From Acidobacteriota bacterium (lineage in GTDB: Bacteria > Acidobacteriota > Terriglobia > Terriglobales > Acidobacteriaceae), in the NCBI GenBank assembly GCA_021780075.1, contig JAJXZL010000041.1:1-47542 (forward strand): a DNA stretch of 47,542 nt, written 5' to 3'. Both the position numbers and the translations under genes were made by a program. Shown piece after piece: positions 36,546 through 46,927 of the stretch (its first letter is position 1; every line of letters starts with the position of its first letter). A model generated the notes under the pieces. That model was not told the origin of the DNA and did not search any database. It saw nothing but the letters and a program-made list of their open reading frames with translations.

Positions 36546-37214
36546 ATGCCATTGGAAAGCGTTCAAAAAGTTGCCGAAGCCGATTTCCCCTCTCGCTGGG
36601 GACACTTCCGCATTCTCGGCTTTGAGGGTGCCATGTCCGATCCGCGCCCCTGCAACGAAGCCGAAACCCGCAACGCAAGCAAAGACGAGGTGGAAGGATT
36701 GGTCGCCCTTGTCCTGGGCGACATCCATGTTGCGCCACCACTGGTCCGCATTCACTCTCAGTGCCTCACCGGCGACGTCTTCGGCTCCCTCCGCTGCGAT
36801 TGCCGCCTGCAACTCGAACTTGCGCTCGGCCTCATCGCACAAAAGGGCGCGGGGATTCTGCTCTACGAGCAGCAGGAGGGGCGAGGCATCGGCCTGATGG
36901 CAAAGCTCAAAGCCTACGAACTCCAGGACCAGGGACGCGACACCGTGGAAGCCAACGAGGAGCTGGGCTTCGCCGCCGACTGCCGCGCCTACCAGCTGCC
37001 CGCTGCCGTTCTCAAGTTGCTCAACGTCTCACAGGTCCGTCTCATCACCAACAATCCGGAAAAGGTGGCCGCGCTTGAATCCGCCGGCATCGTCGTCACG
37101 GAGCGCGTCTCCGCCGAGGTCGAGCCACAGGAGAGCTTCGAGCGTTACCTGCGCACCAAGCAGGAGAAGATGGGGCACTTTTTTGAGAAGATGGATGAAG
37201 TCAAGAATCTGTGA
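36546..37214 (+). CDS. ribA: GTP cyclohydrolase II
   Basis: 222 residues, stand-alone rather than fused to RibB. It opens the ring of GTP to form the riboflavin precursor 2,5-diamino-6-ribosylamino-pyrimidinone phosphate. The zinc site and core are RIHSQCLTGDVFGSLRCDC (three Cys ligands), followed by LLYEQQEGRGIGLMAKLKAY with the catalytic Arg region and LITNNPEKVAALESAGI. The only purine-rich site, AGAGGC, abuts the ATG with one or two bases between, and TAAAAT lies just before it, so transcript start and start codon may be very close. Convergent with gdhA; the 131-base gap has no clear terminator. Confidence 0.95.
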   Translation: MPLESVQKVAEADFPSRWGHFRILGFEGAMSDPRPCNEAETRNASKDEVEGLVALVLGDIHVAPPLVRIHSQCLTGDVFGSLRCDCRLQLELALGLIAQKGAGILLYEQQEGRGIGLMAKLKAYELQDQGRDTVEANEELGFAADCRAYQLPAAVLKLLNVSQVRLITNNPEKVAALESAGIVVTERVSAEVEPQESFERYLRTKQEKMGHFFEKMDEVKNL

Positions 37215-37345
37215 CGTCTCTTGCGAGCCTCGCGGCAGACTCCAAGGAAACATTGCGCACCCGCTCCGCTGACGGCATCATCCCGGCACACGTGCGCCCG
37301 GATGGATTGCTTCGCCGGTGTTTACAGACCAATTAGCTGCAGACC

Positions 37346-38605
37346 CTACGGGCAGAATCCGCGCAGACGCACAGCTTCTGCTACACGCCCGATGCCCAGC
37401 ATATTCGCTGCTATGCGCATCGGCACATTCCGCTCCTCATGCAGGTTCAGCACATCGCGAAAGGCAGTCTTCATCACGCGTTCAAGGCGACTGTACACAT
37501 CCTGCGACTCCCAGAACAGGTGCTGCTCATTCTGCACCCATTCGAAATAGGAGACCGTCACTCCGCCCGCGTTGCACAGAATGTCGGGAATCTGGAATAC
37601 GCCCATGCTTTCCAGAACCTTGTCCGCCGCGGGAGTGACAGGTCCATTTGCCGCCTCGGCAATCATCCGCGCGCGCACCGCCGATGCGTTGTCCTCATCA
37701 ATCGCATTCTCCAGCGCCGCCGGCACAAGAATGTCGCATGTCATCGTCAGAAGTTCATCATGCGCGATACTCTCCGCCTCGGGAAATCCCTCCACACGCC
37801 CGGTGAGCGCCTTCAGATGCATCAGCGCAGGAATATCCAGCCCGTGTGGATTGTAGACGCAGCCGGTCGAATCGCTCACCGCAATCACCTTTGCTCCCGC
37901 CTCGTGCAGCATCTGCGCAGTGATCGAGCCCACGTTCCCAAAGCCCTGCACCGCAACCGTTGCGCCCTTCAACCCCATGTGCAGGTGCTCGCACGCGCTC
38001 TGGATTGCATAGAACACGCCGCGGCCCGTGGCTTCATTGCGCCCCAGCGATCCACCAAGGCAGATCGGCTTGCCTGTCACAACGCCGGGGACTGCGTACC
38101 CCTTCGTCGCGCTGTAGGTATCCATGATCCAGGCCATGGTCTGCGCATTCGTGTACACATCCGGCGCTGGAATGTCCTGATCCGGCCCAATCAGCGGCAG
38201 AATCGCGCTTGTGTAGCGGCGCGTCATCCGCTCCAGTTCGCCCTGCGACATATGCTTTGGGTCGCAGGCGATTCCACCCTTGGCGCCGCCGAAGGGAATA
38301 TTCACCACCGCGCATTTCCACGTCATCCACATGGCCAGCGCTTTTACTTCATCCAGGGTTACCTGCGGGTGGTAGCGGATACCGCCCTTCGCAGGCCCGC
38401 GCACTGAGCTGTATTGCACGCGGTAGCCGTCAAAGTGATGAATGCGCCCGTCGTCCATGCGCACCGGCACGCTGACTGCCAGCACCCGTTCCGGATATTT
38501 GATGATTTCCCGCGTGGCGCTGTCGAGTGCCATCGCGTCCGCTGCCGCATCGAAGTTCTCGATGGCAACGTCATACGCATTCCCCTTGATTTTCGTCGTG
38601 AGCAT
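37346..38605 (-). CDS. gdhA: Glutamate dehydrogenase (Glu/Leu/Phe/Val dehydrogenase family)
   Basis: 419 residues from the ATG at 38605, which has AAGGAGG eight to nine bases upstream. The substrate domain has YRVQYSSVRGPAKGGIRYHP and WKCAVVNIPFGGAKGGIACD with the catalytic Lys residues; the Asp-containing GPDQDIPAPDVYTNAQTMAW follows. The dinucleotide domain carries ATVAVQGFGNVGSITAQML. It interconverts glutamate and 2-oxoglutarate plus ammonium; leucine or valine use cannot be excluded from sequence. As the last gene of the amino-acid operon it can recycle the 2-oxoglutarate needed by the transaminase encoded 68 bases upstream and release ammonium. Confidence 0.95.
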   Translation of the reverse strand: MLTTKIKGNAYDVAIENFDAAADAMALDSATREIIKYPERVLAVSVPVRMDDGRIHHFDGYRVQYSSVRGPAKGGIRYHPQVTLDEVKALAMWMTWKCAVVNIPFGGAKGGIACDPKHMSQGELERMTRRYTSAILPLIGPDQDIPAPDVYTNAQTMAWIMDTYSATKGYAVPGVVTGKPICLGGSLGRNEATGRGVFYAIQSACEHLHMGLKGATVAVQGFGNVGSITAQMLHEAGAKVIAVSDSTGCVYNPHGLDIPALMHLKALTGRVEGFPEAESIAHDELLTMTCDILVPAALENAIDEDNASAVRARMIAEAANGPVTPAADKVLESMGVFQIPDILCNAGGVTVSYFEWVQNEQHLFWESQDVYSRLERVMKTAFRDVLNLHEERNVPMRIAANMLGIGRVAEAVRLRGFCP

Positions 38606-38673
38606 CGCTTCACCCTCCTTGCCTTTGCCAGGCCTCTCCACGGGTGTCTCACCGGTCTGCGCTCAAATTCCTT

Positions 38674-39660
38674 TCAACTCACAAGCGAAACCGTCACTCG
38701 CTCAGGCCCGGATTCGGTCCCCGCTCGCATCCCGCCCACGGGCACCAGCCACTGCCGATACGCCTCTAGATGGCCGCGCGCTGCATCAAAGTACAACTCC
38801 CGCAGTGCGCGCGTCGTCGCGCCCATGGCCGCATCTTTCACCGGCCGATGATCCACGCGCACCACAGCCTCCACACCCACGGCGGTCCCGGTCAGGAACA
38901 ACTCGTCGCAGATGTACAGCTCGCTGCGATCGATCAGCCGCTCTACGACCTGCAAACCGAGTTCGCGCCGCGCCAGTTGCATCACGCAGTCGCGCGTAAT
39001 TCCCTCCAGCACATTCCCGTGCACCGGCGGCGTAATCAATGTCCCCTTGCGCACCATGAAAAGATTGCACGTCGAACCTTCGGCCACATGCCCGCTCTCG
39101 TCCAGCAGAATTGCCTCGTCGTATCCATTGCGGTGCGCATCGTCGCTGGCCAGCGCGCTGTTCACATAAGCGCCGCAAACCTTCGCTCGCGCCGGAATCG
39201 CATTGTCCTCGATCCGCCGCCACGAGCTCACGCCAGCGTGCAGTCCCTTGTCCGCGTGCAGATAATCGCCAAACGGCAGCGCAATCAAGGCAAACGCATC
39301 CTGATCGTCCGGGCACACACCTACGCGCTCCGCGCTCTTGTAGGCCAGCGGCCGAACATATACGTTCGTGCGAAAATGATTCCTCCGCATCAGCTCCACC
39401 GTGATGGCCGTCAGTTCCTCCGGCGTTGCCGGCACTTCAATGCGCAGAATGCCGCAGTTCTGCTTCCAGCGTTCAAAGTGCTCCACCGGGCGCAGCACAA
39501 ACAGCTCCTGCGCTGCCTCATCCCAGTACGCGCGAATCCCCTCAAACACACCTGTGCCGTAGTGCAGTGCATGCGTCAGTATCCCCACGCGCGCATCGCG
39601 CAGCGGAATATATTCGCCGCCGAAATACACAATCACGTTCGGATCCACTTCAGCCTTCAT
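38674..39660 (-). CDS. ilvE: Branched-chain amino acid aminotransferase
   Basis: 328 residues from the ATG at 39660, with GGGAGG six bases upstream; it overlaps the preceding gene's end by 11 bases, so the two are coupled. PLP fold-type IV signatures are THALHYGTGVFEGIRAYWDE, the Schiff-base Lys160 in PARAKVCGAYVNSALA, and DEAILLDESGHVAEGSTCNL followed by FMVRKGTLITPP. It exchanges the amino group of valine, leucine or isoleucine with 2-oxoglutarate. It lies directly after a VorB-type 2-oxoacid oxidoreductase, which suggests it feeds 2-oxoacids into that enzyme or takes them from it. Confidence 0.95.
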   Translation of the reverse strand: MKAEVDPNVIVYFGGEYIPLRDARVGILTHALHYGTGVFEGIRAYWDEAAQELFVLRPVEHFERWKQNCGILRIEVPATPEELTAITVELMRRNHFRTNVYVRPLAYKSAERVGVCPDDQDAFALIALPFGDYLHADKGLHAGVSSWRRIEDNAIPARAKVCGAYVNSALASDDAHRNGYDEAILLDESGHVAEGSTCNLFMVRKGTLITPPVHGNVLEGITRDCVMQLARRELGLQVVERLIDRSELYICDELFLTGTAVGVEAVVRVDHRPVKDAAMGATTRALRELYFDAARGHLEAYRQWLVPVGGMRAGTESGPERVTVSLVS

Positions 39661-41122
39661 GACAAACCTCCCGGCACGACTCTCTGTACAGCTCCCGTCC
39701 GCGCGCCAGTGCGCGTTCGTCCAGCGCAACCCAGCGCGGATTCTTCACCAGCCGCTTGAGCGCGGCATCGATGCTTGCCTGCGGCAGCGCTCCTGCAATC
39801 TCCAGCAGCGCGCCCAGCATCACCATGTTGGCCGCGCGCGCATCGCCCAGTTCATTGGCCACCTGCGTAAACGGAAGCGCAAGCACGCGCAGGTCTTTCT
39901 GCCTGCAATCCTCGGGAAATGCCTCGCCGTTATAAATCACCCATCCGCCCGGGCGCACGCTCTGGTCGAACTTGCGCAGCGACGGCTCATTCATCGCTAC
40001 CAGAACGTTCGGCACCGTCACCAGCGGCGAGTCAATCGGCTCCCGCGACAACCGCACATGGCAGTTCGACGTGCCAGAACGCATCTCCGGCCCATACGAC
40101 GGCAGCCATGAGACCTCCAATCCCGCATCCAGACCGGCCTCCGCCAGCACTTCGCCCAGCAGCAGCACACCCTGACCGCCAAAGCCTGCCACCCGCACAT
40201 GCAAATCCACGTGCTCTGCCTCTGCTCTTGGCAACGCATTGCCCTCAGGCAAATCCTCATCCGCCACGCCAAGAATCTGCGGAATCTTCTCAAGCGACGG
40301 TGCGGCTTCGTGTGCGGGCCACGGCTGCGCTTCCTTTGTACGGTCGCGATAGACTCCCAGCGGAAAAGTCTTTTCCATCACGTCGCGCACCCAGTGCTGC
40401 GCCTCCACAGGCTGCATCTTCCACACCGTCGGACAAGGCGACAGCACCTCGATCAGCGAGAAGCCAAGTCCCCTCACCTGGTTCTCCACGGCCCGCCGAA
40501 TCGCGCGCCCCGCCTGCGCAATCTGCTTGTTGTCGCCAAGCCCCACGCGCTCAATGTAGACAGGCGCCTCCAGCGTGGCAAGCAGTTCACTCACGTGCAG
40601 AGGGTAGCCTTCAGTCTCCGCACTCCGGCCTCGCGGAGTTGTCGTGCTCTTCTGCCCCAGCAGCGTTGTCGGAGCATACTGCCCGCCCGTCATGCTGTAG
40701 ATGGCGTTATTCACAAAAATCACGGTAATGTTCTCGCCGCGATTCGCCGCATGCAGAATTTCCGCCGACCCGATGGCCGACAGATCCCCATCGCCCTGGT
40801 AGCCGACCACAATACTGCCCGGCCTGCTGCGCCTCAGCGCCGTGGCCACCGCCGGTGCGCGCCCGTGCGCCGCCTGAACATTGCCCACGTCAAAGTAGTA
40901 GTACGCAAACACCGAGCAGCCCACCGGACTCACCAGAATCGTCCTGTCCTGAATCTCCAGCTCGTCGATGGCGTGCGCCAGCATTTTATGGATCGTCCCA
41001 TGCCCGCACCCGGGACAATAGTGCGTCTGGTGCTGGAGCTCCTCCTTCCGCTCGTAGGTCTCGTAGAAGACCTTCGCCTTGCCATGCACCACCTCGTACT
41101 CTGAAATCAATTCGCTAGACAT
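39650..41122 (-). CDS. Fused 2-oxoacid:ferredoxin oxidoreductase, TPP (beta) plus gamma subunits
   Basis: 490 residues from the ATG at 41122; the start overlaps the vorB stop by eight bases. Residues ~1-285 are the thiamine-diphosphate subunit: [13 protein letters not shown] (36-40), GDGD (110-113) and the [11 protein letters not shown] (138 on) metal/TPP motif. Residues ~308-490 are the gamma subunit, starting [20 protein letters not shown] and containing [20 protein letters not shown]. In many anaerobes these are separate genes; here they are one frame, joined by a ~25-residue linker. With VorB and the ferredoxin it should form a complex oxidising branched-chain 2-oxoacids with CoA to acyl-CoA, CO2 and reduced ferredoxin. 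Pyruvate or 2-oxoglutarate remain possible substrates. Confidence 0.93.
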   Translation of the reverse strand: MSSELISEYEVVHGKAKVFYETYERKEELQHQTHYCPGCGHGTIHKMLAHAIDELEIQDRTILVSPVGCSVFAYYYFDVGNVQAAHGRAPAVATALRRSRPGSIVVGYQGDGDLSAIGSAEILHAANRGENITVIFVNNAIYSMTGGQYAPTTLLGQKSTTTPRGRSAETEGYPLHVSELLATLEAPVYIERVGLGDNKQIAQAGRAIRRAVENQVRGLGFSLIEVLSPCPTVWKMQPVEAQHWVRDVMEKTFPLGVYRDRTKEAQPWPAHEAAPSLEKIPQILGVADEDLPEGNALPRAEAEHVDLHVRVAGFGGQGVLLLGEVLAEAGLDAGLEVSWLPSYGPEMRSGTSNCHVRLSREPIDSPLVTVPNVLVAMNEPSLRKFDQSVRPGGWVIYNGEAFPEDCRQKDLRVLALPFTQVANELGDARAANMVMLGALLEIAGALPQASIDAALKRLVKNPRWVALDERALARGRELYRESCREVCHEG

Positions 41123-42209
41123 GGGCCATCCGCTCCTCATCCAGTGCCAGCGCTGGCGGAGTCCGCCGCGCCAGCTTCCGCACAAATTCCAGTACTTCTT
41201 CATGCGACGGCACATTGCCGCCCATGCGCCCCAGGAACTCCACGGGCCGCGCGCCATTCAACGCCAGACGCACATCCTCCACCAGTTGGCCTGTGCTCAT
41301 CTCCACCACCAGAAACACGCGCGCCCGCGGTACCAGCCGTTGAAAATGCTGCGTCGGAAATGGAAACAGCGTAATGGGACGCAGCAGGCCCACCTTCAGG
41401 CCAGCGGCGCGTGCGTCCGCAACCACTGCCTTCAAAATGCGCCCTACGATGCCGTAACCCACCAGAACAATCTCTGCGTCATCGGTATGCCACTCTTCGG
41501 CGCGCGTCTCGTTCTGCTCCGCAAGCTTGTACTTGGCCTCCAGATGGCGCACATGCGCTTCCAGGTCGTCGCTGCCCATGTGCAGCGACGTAATCAGATT
41601 CCCGCGCGACTCAGCTGTGCCCGCCACTGCCCACTTCGGCAGGTGCGTCTCTGCGGCGGTTTGCGAAAACTCCACCGGCTCCATCATCTGCCCCACGAAG
41701 CCATCCGCAAGCAGCATCACCGGTGTCCGGTAGCGATCCGCCAGCTCGAACGCCAGCGCCGTTAGATCAGCCATCTCCTGCACCGAGTAAGGCGCCAGCA
41801 CGATCGTGTGATAACAGCCATTGCCGCCGCCCTTCACCGCCTGGTGATAGTCGCTCTGTTCGGATGCAATATTGCCCAATCCCGGCCCGCCGCGCGTGAT
41901 GTCCGCAATCACGCAGGGCAGTTCCGCGCCCGCCATGTAGCTGATGCCTTCCTGCATCAGGCTGATGCCCGGCCCGCTCGATGCCGTCATGCAGCGCACG
42001 CCCGCCGACGACGCGCCATACAGCATGTTGATAGCCGCGACCTCGCTCTCGGCCTGAAGAAACACTCCACCCACCTGCGGCAGATAGTTCGCCGCCGCTT
42101 CCGCAATCTCGCTCGCCGGCGTAATCGGATACCCATAGTACGCGCGGCATCCGGCCAGAATCGCGCTCTTCACAACTGCTTCATTGCCTTTCATCAATTG
42201 CTTGCGCAT
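41115..42209 (-). CDS. vorB: 3-methyl-2-oxobutanoate:ferredoxin oxidoreductase alpha-type subunit VorB
   Basis: 364 residues from the ATG at 42209, with AAGGAGG seven bases upstream; it overlaps the ferredoxin gene by 16 bases. The N-terminal pyrimidine-binding domain reads [71 protein letters not shown] and [20 protein letters not shown]. The phrase [15 protein letters not shown] is typical of VorB-type subunits rather than pyruvate or 2-oxoglutarate enzymes. The C-terminal domain has [20 protein letters not shown] and the transketolase-like [14 protein letters not shown]. It supplies half of the TPP site in the complex with the fused beta-gamma subunit. Confidence 0.93.
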   Translation of the reverse strand: MRKQLMKGNEAVVKSAILAGCRAYYGYPITPASEIAEAAANYLPQVGGVFLQAESEVAAINMLYGASSAGVRCMTASSGPGISLMQEGISYMAGAELPCVIADITRGGPGLGNIASEQSDYHQAVKGGGNGCYHTIVLAPYSVQEMADLTALAFELADRYRTPVMLLADGFVGQMMEPVEFSQTAAETHLPKWAVAGTAESRGNLITSLHMGSDDLEAHVRHLEAKYKLAEQNETRAEEWHTDDAEIVLVGYGIVGRILKAVVADARAAGLKVGLLRPITLFPFPTQHFQRLVPRARVFLVVEMSTGQLVEDVRLALNGARPVEFLGRMGGNVPSHEEVLEFVRKLARRTPPALALDEERMAHV

Positions 42210-42493
42210 GCTGTCGCCTCCTTCACAACGGCGCTTACGCCGCGCCCCGCACCGGCCATGCGATTCACCGCACGCAGCACCGTAATCGCACCCGGCTCGG
42301 GACAAGCCATGAAGCAGATGCCGCACCCCGTGCAGCCCGCGCCCGTATACGTCGCCGTGCGATATCCATAGTGGTTCAGCTTCTCGCTCAACACGATCAC
42401 CTTCGGCGGACACGCCTCCACGCACAGCCCGCATCCCTTGCACTCATTCACATCCACTCGCAGCAAGCCTCGATCCCGCTTTTCCGCGTCCAT
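42194..42493 (-). CDS. Two-cluster [4Fe-4S] ferredoxin subunit of the oxidoreductase
   Basis: 99 residues from the ATG at 42493, with AGGAG about nine bases upstream; the frame is open to 42625 but that part overlaps the CoA-transferase end. Two cluster-binding motifs are complete: [14 protein letters not shown] and [18 protein letters not shown] (CxxCxxCxxxC each). This is the delta-like subunit that passes electrons from the TPP site to a soluble carrier. Genes for subunits overlap here in the order ferredoxin, vorB, fused beta-gamma, showing tight co-translation and balanced assembly. Confidence 0.92.
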   Translation of the reverse strand: MDAEKRDRGLLRVDVNECKGCGLCVEACPPKVIVLSEKLNHYGYRTATYTGAGCTGCGICFMACPEPGAITVLRAVNRMAGAGRGVSAVVKEATACASN

Positions 42494-42527
42494 GCGTCCC
42501 TGCTCCTCTCCAGTAAATGCCGCCCCT

Positions 42528-43853
42528 TCAGGCGTACGCGGCCACTGCCGCGTTGTGCTCCAGATAATGCGCACGCACTGCAAAATCTTCCAGTTCCTGT
42601 TGAAAGCGCGGCTCGGCAATCGCAATCAGCGCCTTCGCGCGTTCACGCAATGTCTTGCCGTGCAGATAGGCCACGCCATGCTCCGTCACCACATAGTGCA
42701 CATCCGCGCGCGACGTCACCACGCCCGCGCCCGGCTCAAGAACCGGGACAATCCGCGACACCGCGCCGCGCTGCGCCGTCGAAAGCAGCGCAATAATCGG
42801 AACGCCACCACGCGAGCGCGCCGCTCCGCGAATGAAATCCACCTGCCCGCCAAATCCACTGAAGGGCCTGGTGCCCAGCGAATCAGCGCACACCTGCCCC
42901 GTCAGATCCACCTGCAGTGCAGAGTTGATCGCCACCATGCGGTCGTTCTGCGCCACCACAAACGGATCGTTCGTGTAGCTGATCGATCGAAACTCGAAGC
43001 TCGAGTTTTCATGGATGAAGTCAAACAGCCGCTGCGTGCCCAGCACGAACGCGGCAACCGCCTTGCCCCGCAGCAGCGACTTCTGCTCGCCATTGATCAC
43101 ACCGGCCTCGATCAGATCAATCACCCCGTCCGAGCACATCTCCGTGTGAATCCCCAGATCATGCTTGTCTTCAAGGCACGCCAGCACCGCGTCAGGAATG
43201 CCGCCGATACCCGTCTGCAACGTTGCGCCATCGGGAATCAATGACGCCACGTTGCGCGCCACGCGCAGGTGCATTTCAGTAAACGGCTCCGAGTGGAGTT
43301 CCAGAAGCGGGTGCGACGTCTCTACCAGAGCGGTTATGTGGCTGACATGGATAAACGTGTCGCCCAGCGTGCGCGGCATCCGTTCATTCACCTCTGCGAT
43401 CACAACCTTCGCATAGCGTGCCGCCGTCAACGTGCAATCCACCGTCGTGCCCAGGCTTACAAAACCGTGCGCGTCCGGCGGTGAAACCTGCATCAGCACT
43501 ACATCCAGTGGCAATTCGCCGCGCTCAAACAGGCCCTCAATCTCGCTCAGAAAGATCGGTGTATAGTCGGCGCGCCCTGCTGCCACGGCCTCACGCACAT
43601 TCTCGCCTAGAAACAATCCACGATGGCGAAAGTGCCCCGCATACTCGGGCTTCGTATAATCCGCGCTGCCCAGCGTCTTCATGTGGATGATCTCCACATC
43701 GCGCAACTCAGGCGCGCGCGCCACCAGCGATTCCACCAGTACTGAAGGCGTGCCGCACCCCGATTGAATCCATACGCGATCACCCGAGCGCACCGCACAC
43801 AGCGCCTGCGCGGCGCTCATGCTTTTCGAGCGAAATTCACCGCTCCATGTCAT
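42528..43853 (-). CDS. Acetyl-CoA hydrolase/transferase family (4-hydroxybutyrate CoA-transferase-like)
   Basis: 441 residues, first gene of the amino-acid operon and 34 bases ahead of the ferredoxin gene. Family I CoA-transferase features are [77 protein letters not shown] with the likely catalytic Glu, [20 protein letters not shown] and [19 protein letters not shown]. It moves CoA between acyl-CoA and a free acid such as acetate. In this operon it could release branched acids from isobutyryl-, isovaleryl- or 2-methylbutyryl-CoA, or activate such acids; substrate is inference. Confidence 0.9.
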   Translation of the reverse strand: MTWSGEFRSKSMSAAQALCAVRSGDRVWIQSGCGTPSVLVESLVARAPELRDVEIIHMKTLGSADYTKPEYAGHFRHRGLFLGENVREAVAAGRADYTPIFLSEIEGLFERGELPLDVVLMQVSPPDAHGFVSLGTTVDCTLTAARYAKVVIAEVNERMPRTLGDTFIHVSHITALVETSHPLLELHSEPFTEMHLRVARNVASLIPDGATLQTGIGGIPDAVLACLEDKHDLGIHTEMCSDGVIDLIEAGVINGEQKSLLRGKAVAAFVLGTQRLFDFIHENSSFEFRSISYTNDPFVVAQNDRMVAINSALQVDLTGQVCADSLGTRPFSGFGGQVDFIRGAARSRGGVPIIALLSTAQRGAVSRIVPVLEPGAGVVTSRADVHYVVTEHGVAYLHGKTLRERAKALIAIAEPRFQQELEDFAVRAHYLEHNAAVAAYA

Positions 43854-44294
43854 CCTCGATCGCCTCCGCTGGCTCTACCCAATGTGAGCTTCGCCGCCCG
43901 TTGCCGCATCGCTCGCTTGCCTCCTGGCTCGCACGCGGAACATCTCCCAAGCCCGATGTATGTTCCTCCATGTCACAAACGAGTTCAGTGATGCGCATCA
44001 CCATCCAGATTTGCATAGTTCTTGCAAATCAAAGGCTTAGCGCGTACATTATGCGCAATTTGTGCATATTTTGTGCGTGCTCGCTCCGGCCTCCGCAGGC
44101 CGTCGGCGTCAAGACAATAAGCTATTTCTAATCAGTGGTTTAACGGAGACAATAGGCGCACAAAGTCCACGCGGCTGCGGAGCAGCGCCGCTCCCGCGCC
44201 ACTCCACACGAGCCCGCCACGCACAAAAGCCGCACCTTAACTCATTGATTTGAAACGGATATCCTGAGGGTTCCGCTGCTGCAGAACAAGTTCA
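43854..44294. promoter_or_regulatory. Probable control region of the amino-acid operon with two palindromes and phased GTGC motifs
   Basis: 441 bases upstream of the CoA-transferase gene and downstream of the DinB gene. TGATGCGCATCA (43989-44000) is a perfect 12-bp palindrome. GATTTGCA (44008-44015) and TGCAAATC (44023-44030) are perfect 8-bp arms seven bases apart. An AT-rich tract at 44046-44077 carries GCGC or GTGC at 44053, 44062 and 44073, about one helical turn apart. This looks like a multi-site operator such as Lrp/AsnC-type regulators use; the regulator is not identified. No -10/-35 pair stands out. The remainder shows no gene. Confidence 0.5.
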
Positions 44295-44819
44295 TCAGCC
44301 GCGCAGCGCCCGCAGCACCTTGGCCGTGGTCACCACCTGGCCCACATGCCGTTGTGCGTGGTCTGCCACATGGATCAGCGCCCCACCAATCGAGGTGGGC
44401 AGTTGCTTCCGCCCCACCCCGCGGAAGGTGTTGAAGTCCGCAGTCGCCAGCACCCGCACCCGCTCCCCCGCATCGCTCAGGGAAATCTCCACCTCGGCCA
44501 GCAGTTCTGCCAGCGTTTCCTCGCCGCCCTGCTCACCCTTCATCGCCGCCAGTTGTTCCGCTGAAAGTTGCTTGCCCTCGGCATAGCTCAGGATCCGGTC
44601 CGTCGACCGCGCGATATGCTTCAGGTGATACGAAATCGCTGTCAGTCCCAACGGCTGCGCATGGACCTCGGCATCCGTCAGCCCCTGCGTCCACTTCGTC
44701 AGGTCATCCAGAGCCAGTTCCAGCGCGTGCAGCACCGCGCGCCCCACTGCCGGAACATCGCCATGCGTCCCGCGCAGCCACGGCTCAACATAAGGAGCCG
44801 GAGTGTGGGAAGTGCTCAT
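44295..44819 (-). CDS. DinB family protein
   Basis: 174 residues forming the four-helix DinB/YfiT-like fold. Likely metal ligands are His residues in LTAISYHLKHIARSTDRILS and HVADHAQRHVGQVVTTAK. The N-terminus has VGRAVLHALELALDDLTKW. The family includes thiol-dependent S-transferases and damage-inducible proteins of unknown activity; no substrate can be assigned here. AAGGAG nine bases before the ATG supports the start. It follows the kinase-like gene by 26 bases on the same strand and is probably co-transcribed. Confidence 0.9.
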   Translation of the reverse strand: MSTSHTPAPYVEPWLRGTHGDVPAVGRAVLHALELALDDLTKWTQGLTDAEVHAQPLGLTAISYHLKHIARSTDRILSYAEGKQLSAEQLAAMKGEQGGEETLAELLAEVEISLSDAGERVRVLATADFNTFRGVGRKQLPTSIGGALIHVADHAQRHVGQVVTTAKVLRALRG

Positions 44820-44845
44820 GCTGCAGTCTCCTTGTGCCCGTCCGC

Positions 44846-45622
44846 TCAGCCCGCGCTTTTCACCCGCACCACGGTGATCTTCGCAAAGCCTTCTTCAAAA
44901 ACAGGCGGCTTCAGCTTCTCGGCCATCTTGCGCATCACCTCTTCGGCTACCATGCGGTCCCGTGAGCGGTTACGCTCCAGGCAAACTTCAAGCGGTACAT
45001 CAAAAAATACCGCTTGCACCTCGTAGCCAAAGCTCTTGGCCATCTTGATCCACTGCCGCCGCTCGTGGACTGAAAGATTCGTCGCGTCCACATAGTTCCA
45101 CGGCATCCGCGCAATCAGTCTGGCCCGCAGCAGCGAGCGCAGCGTGGAGAACACCAGTCCCTGGTAGCGCTGCTCCTCCACGTCGTCGAAAAGAATGTTC
45201 CGCAGCAAATCGCTCGACAGCGGCGTCACCCCTCGCCGCCGGAACCACGTCGTCTTGCCCGAGCCCGGCAGGCCAATCGCCAGCACCACATAGCCCTTTG
45301 GCGCCTGCGGTGACCGCGAAGCTGCCTCGGCCTCCGGCGGAGGCACGGATGGCGATTCCGGCTGCGTCTCCATCTCAAGCCGACCCGGTTCCGCCGCCTG
45401 TCCCCACTCCTGCTGCACCGGCCGCTGCTGCGGAGCCGCCTGCCGCACTGGCGCCTGCTGACGCGGCGCTTCTTGCTGCGGTTCGCCAGCCTGCGGTCCG
45501 CGTGCCGCTATTTCGTCCGGGTAGAGCGGCACAAGAGGCCGCGGCTGATTCAAAGGGATTTCCTGACCTATCTTGCCAGTGGATTCCGAAATATTGGGAG
45601 CGCGTCTGGATCTTCGTCTCAT
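44846..45622 (-). CDS. P-loop ATP-binding protein (polynucleotide-kinase / zeta-toxin-like) with disordered N-terminus
   Basis: 258 residues. Residues ~20-108 are Gln/Pro/Ala/Glu-rich and probably disordered (APVRQAAPQQRPVQQEWGQ). The P-loop domain starts at YVVLAIGLPGSGKTTWFRRR (Walker A 117-124). It goes on with TPLSSDLLRNILFDDVEEQ, MPWNYVDATNLSVHERRQWI and AVFFDVPLEVCLERNRSRDR, the lid-type Arg motif of kinases related to T4 polynucleotide kinase and zeta toxins. The substrate is unknown. Nothing next to it looks like an antitoxin. It is divergent from gap. Confidence 0.85.
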   Translation of the reverse strand: MRRRSRRAPNISESTGKIGQEIPLNQPRPLVPLYPDEIAARGPQAGEPQQEAPRQQAPVRQAAPQQRPVQQEWGQAAEPGRLEMETQPESPSVPPPEAEAASRSPQAPKGYVVLAIGLPGSGKTTWFRRRGVTPLSSDLLRNILFDDVEEQRYQGLVFSTLRSLLRARLIARMPWNYVDATNLSVHERRQWIKMAKSFGYEVQAVFFDVPLEVCLERNRSRDRMVAEEVMRKMAEKLKPPVFEEGFAKITVVRVKSAG

Positions 45623-45902
45623 GCCGCTTTCAGCACCTTCATCTTGTTACCGGGATACCATATTTGTGCGGGGTGCTGCAAATGCTGTGCATCTCGTCAC
45701 ATACCGTCCTCCAATGCGCACCGCACAATGGTCTGGACAGGAGTCTGCCACGAAGTCAAAACGAATGCGTTTTTATTTCGTCTCTCTAGTCGCAGATGTT
45801 ACGATCAAGGGTTTGGTGGAATTGCCTACTGGAGCCTAATTTCAGCCGCCGAACGCTACGACCCCAAAACCTCAGCCTCATCGATTACGAAGGAGAATAC
45901 AC

Positions 45903-46907
<1,005 letters not shown>

Positions 46908-46927
46908 GCGGCCTCGAACCTCGGGTA

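Noticed and set aside
37439..38407. Long plus-strand open frame opposite glutamate dehydrogenase
   Set aside because: Composition is His/Arg-rich as expected for the complement of a GC-rich gene; the dehydrogenase motifs are unambiguous.
40199..41104. 300-codon plus-strand frame opposite the fused oxidoreductase subunit
   Set aside because: Shadow of a real gene with TPP and gamma motifs; no start signal.
43854..44077. Sigma-54 promoter around the TTGCAAAT palindrome
   Set aside because: TTGCA is present, but no GG at the required spacing upstream on either strand.
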